From the NCBI GenBank assembly GCA_913057245.1, contig CAJXNH010000002.1:1-64000 (forward strand): a stretch of DNA of 64,000 nt. The letters are read 5' to 3'. The stretch is from an uncultured Phaeodactylibacter sp. (GTDB taxonomy: Bacteria; Bacteroidota; Bacteroidia; Chitinophagales; Saprospiraceae). A program made the position numbers and the translations under genes. The notes under the pieces were generated by a model. It was not told the origin of the DNA. It saw only the letters and a program-made list of their open reading frames with translations, and did not search any database. Positions 1 through 7,533 of this stretch are shown here, one piece after another. The number at the start of each line of letters is the position of its first letter. Within the stretch, counting starts at the first letter, position 1.

Positions 1-2
1 AA

Positions 3-452
3 TGGCTGAACGAATTCCAGGCCTATCTCAACGAGTACCCGGAAAGGGAGAAGCCCGTTATCCTTTGGGCGCTGGGAGGCATCAATGATCTGGCTAACGA
101 TGCTGTAGAGATCGAAGGGCAAACCTGTAAAGTCTTCAAATCTACATGGACGATGCTTGTCAATGCTGTACAGTCTGAGCGCCAGAAACAGGAATCAATC
201 CTACAGTCATCCCATCTGGATAGAATCTTTTCCGATCTGATTTTCGCATTCCAGTTCCATGGCTTTTTCGTGGGGGAATGGTTTGCCGACAGCAGACTGA
301 AACCTCTCGGCTGGAGTAGCCATAGCCTTAACTTCTTTTCTGAAAATAAGCGGAGGTTTGACAGTGACAAATGGCTCTATTCCTTAACCCAGCCTGTAAG
401 ATACAACCTAAACCACAAAGCCCTTGAAACATGGGACATAGCAATCAGATAG
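3..452 (+). CDS. Unrecognised protein, C-terminal part (5' end outside window)
   Basis: The reading frame is open from the first complete codon of the window to a TAG at 450-452, so this is the last ~149 residues of a longer protein. An internal ATG at 153 exists, but the frame upstream of it has protein-like composition and no stop. It is soluble-looking, with aromatic patches such as FAFQFHGFFVGEW. I recognise no family. The next gene starts inside it at 431, a 22-base overlap typical of one operon. Its place as the first visible gene of the defence operon suggests a defence role, but that is inference only. Confidence 0.6.
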   Translation, partial: WLNEFQAYLNEYPEREKPVILWALGGINDLANDAVEIEGQTCKVFKSTWTMLVNAVQSERQKQESILQSSHLDRIFSDLIFAFQFHGFFVGEWFADSRLKPLGWSSHSLNFFSENKRRFDSDKWLYSLTQPVRYNLNHKALETWDIAIR

Positions 453-1087
453 CCAAGCAATTCGATGAAGTTTTGAAAGATGTTAGGAGCTCCTATCGAT
501 TCTTGTATCAATACCAAAAGCGGCTGATGGACTTGGTTGCCTTTATCAGTAATCACTGGGGGTTTTTATTTGCAAATGGTGAATCTCACTTTCATAATAA
601 TGCACACAAATCCTTTAGTAATATAGAACCCGGAGATCACTGGGCGTGGAATTCACTTCAGTTATATCATTACAACTTTGTACATAAATCTAAGACTATT
701 GGTAAATGGGAAAAAGTTATGTTAATGATCAACACCGTATCTGACACTGGATTTTACGACAGCCAAGACCAGGTAAAAACCCGCGTTCAGGACTTTGCCC
801 CCGTTGAAGAATCGAAAACACAATTGCACATTATCCTTAAAACCCAAGGCATAGGGTGGAGGAATTATATGGATAAGTAATTTACAGCCCTGTCAGAAAA
901 TGATGGATTCGTGCAAAATGAAAACAAAGACCAGCTACTCATTGGCAAAAAGTATGGCCTGAGCCGCTTCATTGATGAAGAAAGGACTCTTTTAGTTCTA
1001 AAAGACTTTGAGGACTTCTGTAAGTTGAATGGGGTGGGGTTAGTACCTAATCAAGGTAAAGAAGAACTATCGAGTATAAACAAGTAG
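431..1087 (+). pseudogene. Unrecognised gene interrupted by an in-frame TAA
   Basis: An ATG at 431, overlapping the previous gene, opens a frame that runs 149 codons to a TAA at 878-880. The same frame then continues without a stop for 68 codons to a TAG at 1085-1087, directly abutting the ATG of the next gene. The part after the TAA has normal protein composition (for example GLSRFIDEERTLLVLKDFED). The simplest reading is one ancestral gene of about 218 codons with a nonsense mutation or sequencing error. A genuinely shorter 149-residue protein remains possible. No family was recognised; the N-terminal part is rich in aromatic residues and histidine. Confidence 0.6.
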
Positions 1088-1951
1088 ATGATGAGCGTAG
1101 AAGATATTTGTAAAATCGGGGAATCGGATTGGCGTGTGATTGGGGTAGACCCGGCGCCTGCCAATAAATCCACCGTATGCTTTTTGGGTGAAAACGGACT
1201 TGCTTTTAAAGACCTGAAGCATCACGAACTACTTCATTTTATTCAGAGTTGCAAAGGAAAACCTGAAGTGCTTGTCGTCTGGGATGCGCCACTGACGGGG
1301 CCTCCTGAGCTTGAGCATTTGACTAAAGGCGAATACACTCAAGGCTATTTCACTCAGCGCGACATCGAGAAGTTATTTATGCGTCAAGAGTATGGCTATC
1401 AACCCCCTACAGGAATAAACACACAGGGTTACTCAGGCTGCCAACACTGGACCATCACAAAAGCGATGACCGGGCTTCCATTACTTGGCCCTTACTGCCA
1501 AAAGCAAAATCTGCCTTTTAATCACGTCTCTGAAAACGTAGAATCTAAGGTATTAAGGGGATTAAGCCAACCTTGTATCGTTGAAGCCCATCCTGCTTTA
1601 GCCATATACCTATGGTTGAAAGATACTTTCCAAAAGGATGATCCAGTTTGGAAATACAAGGTAAAAACTGAAAAAAATGATGGAACTGTCTTCACAAAAG
1701 CAAAGAAAAGAGAAAAGATCCTCAGTGGGCTTAAAACGAAAATCAAGACATCTGTACCTGAAACAGTAGCATCAGATGACGAACTCGACGCCTTCGTAGC
1801 CTGGGCGCTAGGCTACTTGTACGTTACACAATCCGAGAAACAAACAGCAGTACGCATTCTGGGAAACCAGAAAACAGGCTCCATGCTATTACCCTACGAT
1901 GAAAAGCTATTTGATAAGTTCAAAACCGAATTTATGGAACCGGAATCCTAA
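1088..1951 (+). CDS. DUF429-like RNase H-fold protein
   Basis: 287 residues starting at tandem ATG codons right after the preceding stop. The N-terminal strand with an acidic residue (VIGVDPAPANKST, ~18-30), the later VVWDAPLTGP (~62-71), the VEAHPA block (~161) and the C-terminal DELDAFVAWALGYL (~232) match the layout of DUF429 proteins. That family is predicted to adopt an RNase H-like fold, with the acidic positions as candidate metal ligands. Nuclease activity is therefore family inference and has not been shown. It sits 33 bases upstream of the OLD-type nuclease gene, in the same operon. No signal peptide or membrane segment is seen. Confidence 0.6.
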   Translation: MMSVEDICKIGESDWRVIGVDPAPANKSTVCFLGENGLAFKDLKHHELLHFIQSCKGKPEVLVVWDAPLTGPPELEHLTKGEYTQGYFTQRDIEKLFMRQEYGYQPPTGINTQGYSGCQHWTITKAMTGLPLLGPYCQKQNLPFNHVSENVESKVLRGLSQPCIVEAHPALAIYLWLKDTFQKDDPVWKYKVKTEKNDGTVFTKAKKREKILSGLKTKIKTSVPETVASDDELDAFVAWALGYLYVTQSEKQTAVRILGNQKTGSMLLPYDEKLFDKFKTEFMEPES

Positions 1952-1984
1952 GCCCTAAACCTTATACCCTAACCAGAGCAAAAC

Positions 1985-3754
1985 ATGCAAATCAAATTAA
2001 CCAGCTTAACCATTGAGAATTATAAATCCGTCAAATCTGAGACCTTCAGGCTTTCGGATTATACGGCGCTTGTGGGGTACAATAATGCGGGTAAGTCTAA
2101 TATCCTCGATGCCTGTTACTGGCTCTTGAGAAGGTCAACCCTCCAAAAGGAGGACTTTAATGACCCTGCTCAGGCGGTCTTTGTCATTGGAGTTGTCGAT
2201 GGCATCACTACGGAAGTACTCGATACAATCCACCAAAAGCACCGCACGGCAATTGAGCCTTACATCGTGGATCATAAATTATGGATTCAGCGTAGGCAGG
2301 CAAGCCCGGGAGGGAGTGCCAGAGATATTGAACTCAATGTGAAACGGATCGATGAAGGTGGCTCTGAGGAGTGGGTAAGCAACCCCGGAGGAATTGATGC
2401 GGCCATACAGAAGTTGTTTCCTGAGCCCATTCACATAAAAGCTATGGATAACGCTGAGGAGGACGTGGGTAAATTCCAAACGACCACGACCATTGGCAAG
2501 CTCATCAAGGAGATCATTACGCCAATTGAAAAGAAATACAGCGGAGAAGTGGCCGATGCGATGAACAAGGTCAGCGCTATATTTGGAGCTGATGGTGAAG
2601 CAAGGGCGGAAGAGCTGTCTGCTTTCGACCGGGCGGCCAATGAAAAACTAAGCGCCCTATTCCCCGATGTAAACATCAAATTGGATATCCCTACGCCTAA
2701 AGTGGATGACTTTTTCAAGTCTGGGACGATCAAGGTGTATGAGCGGGCGGGGGATGAGGGCAAGGACATCCGCTCAATGGGTACCGGGGCGCAGCGCAGT
2801 ATCCAAATGGCGCTCATCCGCCAACTGGCAGAAGCCAAGAAGGGCGAAGGTGATGGTCCAACCCGTACACTGCTGCTAATCGACGAACCGGAGCTTTATC
2901 TCCACCCACAGGCCATTGAACAGGTGCGGGCAGCACTGAAAGCACTTTCTAAAGAAGGGTATCAGGTACTGTTCTCTACACATTCACCAATAATGGTCAC
3001 CAAAGAGGATGTACACGCTGCGATATTGGTAAGAAAGTGCGAAGAAAAGGGGACTTATTGCCGAAAACGGATTGAGGAGGCAGTTAGAAAAGTGGTGCAA
3101 GAATCTACCTCGCAGATGGATATTATTTTTGAACTCAGTAATTCCAGCAAAATTCTTTTCTCAGAGAACGTTGTACTGGCGGAGGGTAAAACAGAACGAA
3201 TATTGATGCCTAAGTTGTTTGAGGCAATTATTGGTGAATCTTTTGGGTTTTACAAATCTGCTTTCATTCCGCTTCATGGAGTAGGTAACACAGTCAAAAC
3301 CATGCAGGTACTTGAAGCCATGGATATGCCAGTCAAGGCATTAGTTGATTTGGATTTCGCCTTTGTACATGCTACAAGGAATAATCTTCTGGAGCCGGAA
3401 GACGAAGATATCGCTACTTGTCTTGAAATTTTCAAATCTCTGGAATCAAGTGGACAAATCAAACTGAAAAACGGGTTGCCTACAAAGTACAATAACACCA
3501 AGGCAGCTCATGGGTATTTTCTGATGGCTCAATCCTCAGATGCAACTACTCCAATTCAAAGACTTCACGACAAGCTCAAAGCACAGAATATCTGGATTTG
3601 GAAACAAGGCAGTATAGAAACCCCGTGCGGGCTAAATGGAAAAAGCAACGCTCATTGGATCGGTCTGAGCCAGCGCCTGGAGTACGAAAACTACAAAACA
3701 GTTTTACCACATTGGCAGGAGGTGGAACAACTTGTCAACTGGCTTACCGAATAA
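1985..3754 (+). CDS. OLD-family ATP-dependent endonuclease (AAA ATPase + TOPRIM)
   Basis: 589 residues. The N-terminal ABC/SMC-type ATPase has Walker A GYNNAGKSN at ~31-39. A signature-like region (RSMGTGAQRS) lies near 262, and Walker B LLLIDEPELYLHPQ near 297. The C-terminal half carries a TOPRIM domain: the glutamate in VVLAEGKTER (~398) and the acidic pair in LVDLDFAF (~455). OLD proteins couple ATP hydrolysis to DNA nicking or cleavage, and many act in phage defence (Gabija GajA is a relative). No GajB-like UvrD gene is adjacent, so this is not a simple Gabija pair. It is separated from the DUF499 gene by an inverted repeat at 3773-3812 and may form its own unit with DUF429. Confidence 0.88.
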   Translation: MQIKLTSLTIENYKSVKSETFRLSDYTALVGYNNAGKSNILDACYWLLRRSTLQKEDFNDPAQAVFVIGVVDGITTEVLDTIHQKHRTAIEPYIVDHKLWIQRRQASPGGSARDIELNVKRIDEGGSEEWVSNPGGIDAAIQKLFPEPIHIKAMDNAEEDVGKFQTTTTIGKLIKEIITPIEKKYSGEVADAMNKVSAIFGADGEARAEELSAFDRAANEKLSALFPDVNIKLDIPTPKVDDFFKSGTIKVYERAGDEGKDIRSMGTGAQRSIQMALIRQLAEAKKGEGDGPTRTLLLIDEPELYLHPQAIEQVRAALKALSKEGYQVLFSTHSPIMVTKEDVHAAILVRKCEEKGTYCRKRIEEAVRKVVQESTSQMDIIFELSNSSKILFSENVVLAEGKTERILMPKLFEAIIGESFGFYKSAFIPLHGVGNTVKTMQVLEAMDMPVKALVDLDFAFVHATRNNLLEPEDEDIATCLEIFKSLESSGQIKLKNGLPTKYNNTKAAHGYFLMAQSSDATTPIQRLHDKLKAQNIWIWKQGSIETPCGLNGKSNAHWIGLSQRLEYENYKTVLPHWQEVEQLVNWLTE

Positions 3755-3772
3755 TTATACAATTTAAAAAAC

Positions 3773-3812
3773 CTGGCTTTTTAATCGTACAAATATTGTA
3801 TGTTAAGGCCAG
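3773..3812. promoter_or_regulatory. Nested inverted repeat between OLD and DUF499 genes
   Basis: Outer arms CTGGC...TTTTTAA and TTAAGGCCAG enclose an inner TACAA-ATA-TTGTA repeat (3788-3800). It lies 20-60 bases before the DUF499 start and after the OLD stop. It could be an operator or a weak terminator of the upstream unit; the sequence alone does not decide. Confidence 0.4.
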
Positions 3813-3834
3813 CAATTAAGAAATATCCAACTTT

Positions 3835-6800
3835 ATGAAAACCCTCGGAGAAATTTTAACCCCGCGTCAAACCGTCTTTGACCAAAGCTATAAAGACGTT
3901 GTGCTCGACTTGACAGACCTTAACGAGGATAAAATTGACCCTGACCGGTTCTTTGCAGAGAACTATATCACCAAGGGTATGGAGCAGCTTTACCAGAGCG
4001 TCTTTAAGCGCATGGAAGGCACCATGGATGATGGGGTCTTCAAACTCACGCAAGCCATGGGCGGTGGTAAGACCCACACCATGATTGCAGTAGGCTTACT
4101 GGCTAAATACCCGGAGTACCGGAAACCGGTTATGTCTGAAATTTATGACACTTCATTCCGGGGCGCGGCTAAAGTCGTTGCCTTCTCCGGGCGTGAAAAG
4201 CCGAAGAATGGCATCTGGACCTTCATCGCAGAAAGCATCGGAAAGAAAGATGTCTTTCAGGAGCTCAACCGGGAAGGAGAACCTCCTGGACAGTCTGACT
4301 GGATTCGGCTGCTGCAGGGCGAGCCTACGCTGATTCTGCTGGATGAGCTGCCTGATTATTTGAATTATGCAGCAACGGTATCAAGTGGACTGGGCACCTT
4401 GGCCGATAAGACAGCTAGAGCGCTAACAACGCTACTCAATGCCCTGGGTAAAGAAGAACTATCCAATGTTGCACTAGTCATCTCCGACCTGCAAAATGCT
4501 TACGCTAAGGGCTCCGGGCAGATTGATGAGCTACTGGGGAACTTTGAGAAGGAAACCCGCCGCTTAGCCAAGAACTTTACTCCGGTAAGGCAAAACACCA
4601 ATGAGATCTATCACATCCTCCGCAAACGGCTGTTCAAAGAGGAGGTCGAGGAGGAGGTCATTCAGGAGACCGCAGCTGCTTACGGCAAGGCACTGGATCA
4701 GGTCGTCAAAATGGAATTGACCAATGAATCTCCCCGCCAACTGGAGGCGGCTATTCGTGAAAGCTATCCCTTCCACCCCTTTATGCGGGAACTCTATGCC
4801 CGGTTCAAGGAAAACCCGGGCTTCATGCAGACCCGGGGGCTGATACGGCTCATGCGGGCGATTACCGCACGCATGTTTGACCCTCAATCCGGTTGGGCGA
4901 AAGAGAGTTATCTGATCCACCCCTACGATATTGATGCCAATGACGATAGCGTAAGCGCTCAACTGAATGAGATCAACAATAAACTCATCAATGCGGTATC
5001 CAACGATATTGCTTCCGGAGGTAATGCCGCAGCCGAGAAAATCGATGAGGAGCTGGGCTCTTCCTTACCCACCAAAACCGCCAAGCTCATCTTTATGTCT
5101 TCCCTCAGTATGGTACAGGGAGGGCTCAAAGGCTTAAAGCTGACTGAAATTTATGCTTCTCTGGCTACACCAGGGATCGATATTTCTCAGTTAAAAAACG
5201 CCATCCTTCCCGCGCTTCGCGAACGCTCCTGGTATTTGCATGCGGATAAAAATGGGGCACTGCTTTACAAAGACGTTGCTAACGTATCTGCTAAAATCAA
5301 TACCTATCGAAAAGGCTACAATCCTGAAGCCATTCGCAAGGAAATGAAGGCGCAGATGAAGGAGCTTTTCGAGCCTAAAATGAAAGACCTTTACCAGCAG
5401 CTTTATATACTACCCGCCCTTGATGAAATTGAGGTGGATAAGGACAAAATCGCACTGGTTATTTTCCAGCCCTATGCTCAGGGCGGCTTACAACCGGAGA
5501 TGCAGGAATGGTATGAGAACCTTCGCTACAAAAACCGGGTGTTTTTTCTGACTGGTGACCAACAGTCTATCGACTCTGTATTTGAAAATGCCCGGAGTAT
5601 CCGTGCTGCTGAAGATGTAAAGGCAGAGTTTGATAGTGAGAAAGTACCTACCAATGACCCACAGTATCAGGAAATTGAGCAACTGATCGAAACCTACCGG
5701 TTCCGCTTCTACTCTGCGACAACTAATGTCTTTACCAAGCTCATTTTCCCTACCAGGCGCGGGCTGATGGATACCAACATCAACCTCCAATTTGAGAAAA
5801 ACAAGCTGGAAGGAGAAGAGCAGATCCGGCAGACGATGATCGAAAAGCGGAAGTTTACAACGGAAACCGAAAAAGAGGCTTTTCTCAAGCAACTGGAGCA
5901 GAAACTCTTTGAAGGCAATAAAGAGCGCCCCTGGGGTGAAATTATAGATGCTGCGGCTACCAATACCAGTTGGTTATGGCATAAGCCCAACGCACTCAGT
6001 CAAACCCGACGAGAGCAGGTTTCTAAAGACCACTGGCGGGAAGACGGGAACTGGATCAAAATTGGCCCTTTCCCCAAGCCACCTACCGATGTCCGCATTC
6101 AGGAAATGGGCAGGGATGAGAAAACCGGAAAGATGCGATTGCGCATTCAGCCGGTCCGGGGCAGCGTAGTTCACTATGCTTATGGTAAAAAGGTAAGTGA
6201 TAACGACCCGGTTTGGGATCCCAAAAAAGACCTGGAGACAGACGAACTGTATGTGGCATTCCTTTGTGTAGACCCTGAGGGTACACACGAAACGGGAGAT
6301 ACAAAGGTTTGGCAAAACACTATCGACCTAAAATATGAGTTCTACCCTCAGGGAGATGTATTCCGGGTAGAATTTAAAGTGGCGCCCAGAAATGCGGAGA
6401 TATTTTATTCTACCGATGGCAGTGAGCCAATTGAGTACGGCGGCACTTATGCCGACCCTTTTGAGGCAAAACCAAAAACCAAAATTCTGGCCGTTGCAAA
6501 AAAGGAGGAGCTGGAATCCAAGCGTATTGAGTTCGACCTGCCTGATATTGGGGCTTCAGCCGAACTGGAAATCAACCCGGTCACGCCGCTCACTTATAAA
6601 AAGCGATCGGAAATGACCACTACCGCTGAAACCTTCCACCTTATCAATCTGCTGAAACGCTTTGAAATTGAAGGGTTCGGTTTGGCCGTTAATGTGGATG
6701 GCGATCAGTGGCTGAGTATGGAAGTGGACGAAAGAGTAAGCTATAAAGCCGAGCAAATCGAAGAAGCCGTTAACTTTGTATGGGACAAGTTGCTGCACAC

Positions 6801-6921
6801 GGGTGAACTCAGCCTGGCGCTCTCCCGCCTGAAGTTCTCTACCGGGCAGCATTTTTTAGATTTTGCCAGAGAGGCGACTTTGGAATATAAACCACAGGAC
6901 ATTGAGCAACGCAACGAATAA
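3835..6921 (+). CDS. DUF499 AAA ATPase of a helicase-methylase-ATPase defence system
   Basis: 1028 residues. The Walker A motif GGGKTHT is at ~76-82, and a Walker B-like LILLDELPDYLNYA is near 168. The length and the run DUF499-DUF3780-DUF1156-SNF2 helicase are characteristic of a predicted anti-phage locus; the set was catalogued as Hma (helicase, methylase, ATPase), a name I give from memory. In this family the ATPase is thought to work with the methylase and helicase to recognise or process invading DNA, with no settled mechanism. The C-terminal ~250 residues have beta-rich, Ig-like composition (FKVAPRNAEIFYSTDGSEP). The next gene's longest frame overlaps its 3' end. Confidence 0.85.
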   Translation: MKTLGEILTPRQTVFDQSYKDVVLDLTDLNEDKIDPDRFFAENYITKGMEQLYQSVFKRMEGTMDDGVFKLTQAMGGGKTHTMIAVGLLAKYPEYRKPVMSEIYDTSFRGAAKVVAFSGREKPKNGIWTFIAESIGKKDVFQELNREGEPPGQSDWIRLLQGEPTLILLDELPDYLNYAATVSSGLGTLADKTARALTTLLNALGKEELSNVALVISDLQNAYAKGSGQIDELLGNFEKETRRLAKNFTPVRQNTNEIYHILRKRLFKEEVEEEVIQETAAAYGKALDQVVKMELTNESPRQLEAAIRESYPFHPFMRELYARFKENPGFMQTRGLIRLMRAITARMFDPQSGWAKESYLIHPYDIDANDDSVSAQLNEINNKLINAVSNDIASGGNAAAEKIDEELGSSLPTKTAKLIFMSSLSMVQGGLKGLKLTEIYASLATPGIDISQLKNAILPALRERSWYLHADKNGALLYKDVANVSAKINTYRKGYNPEAIRKEMKAQMKELFEPKMKDLYQQLYILPALDEIEVDKDKIALVIFQPYAQGGLQPEMQEWYENLRYKNRVFFLTGDQQSIDSVFENARSIRAAEDVKAEFDSEKVPTNDPQYQEIEQLIETYRFRFYSATTNVFTKLIFPTRRGLMDTNINLQFEKNKLEGEEQIRQTMIEKRKFTTETEKEAFLKQLEQKLFEGNKERPWGEIIDAAATNTSWLWHKPNALSQTRREQVSKDHWREDGNWIKIGPFPKPPTDVRIQEMGRDEKTGKMRLRIQPVRGSVVHYAYGKKVSDNDPVWDPKKDLETDELYVAFLCVDPEGTHETGDTKVWQNTIDLKYEFYPQGDVFRVEFKVAPRNAEIFYSTDGSEPIEYGGTYADPFEAKPKTKILAVAKKEELESKRIEFDLPDIGASAELEINPVTPLTYKKRSEMTTTAETFHLINLLKRFEIEGFGLAVNVDGDQWLSMEVDERVSYKAEQIEEAVNFVWDKLLHTGELSLALSRLKFSTGQHFLDFAREATLEYKPQDIEQRNE

Positions 6922-7528
6922 TAACGACCTACTCGGATTTGGTTTTGTGCCGGCGCAAAGTGAACACCACTTTGTAGTGGTGATCCCAAGGTCTCCCAAG
7001 CAGGAAATCACTGTGCATGAGCTGCAACAGTATGATCCTGATATGACGCTGGAAGGGCTGCAAATGCGGTTTGTAGGTCCTGCCTATACCGGTAAGGTAC
7101 GCATTAGTCAGGCCAGATGGAACCTGCTTGAGCGCTACCTCAAAAGCGAGTTCAACCAACGACTGCGCGATTCCGGGGCGACCAAAAAGAGTACCAACTG
7201 GAAAAAAGGTATCAACTACGTCCACCGCCTATTTGGCAAAGAACTGATGGTCCTGCTTTGGGCTATGGAGGAGGCGGATCCGCAGCGGGCTCCCCAAGCC
7301 GTCGAAAACTGGCTGGGGCTGCGCCCTGAAGAGCGGTGGTGGCTGTACACCATCACGAATGCCGCTACCGGGCACCCGGAAAACAGCCGGGGCCGGGGCT
7401 GGCGCAAAGCTCTCCGATTTGCCCTTACTGAAAACCCCGTACCCGAAGGGACGTACACGCAGGGCTTGCTTGATAAGGAAAAACTGATGCTCTTTGAAGA
7501 AGAAAATGAATACCCGGCCAAAAAATAA
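6863..7528 (+). CDS. DUF3780 protein of the Hma-like operon
   Basis: About 221 residues from the first ATG, which overlaps the DUF499 gene by 59 bases. A TTG at 6902 in the same frame would leave only a 20-base overlap and begins closer to the conserved opening GFGFVPAQSEHHFVVVIP, so the true start is uncertain. The family is small and found next to DUF499 and DUF1156 genes; its biochemical role is unknown to me. The protein is soluble and basic, with many Trp and Arg residues (ENWLGLRPEERWWLYTITNA), which would suit nucleic-acid or protein contacts. The stop is 5 bases before the methylase start. Confidence 0.75.
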   Translation: MPERRLWNINHRTLSNATNNNDLLGFGFVPAQSEHHFVVVIPRSPKQEITVHELQQYDPDMTLEGLQMRFVGPAYTGKVRISQARWNLLERYLKSEFNQRLRDSGATKKSTNWKKGINYVHRLFGKELMVLLWAMEEADPQRAPQAVENWLGLRPEERWWLYTITNAATGHPENSRGRGWRKALRFALTENPVPEGTYTQGLLDKEKLMLFEEENEYPAKK

Positions 7529-7533
7529 TCCCG

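Noticed and set aside
1985-3754. Gabija GajA
   Set aside because: The OLD domains fit, but no adjacent GajB helicase; the UvrD-like genes here are far away and of different make-up.
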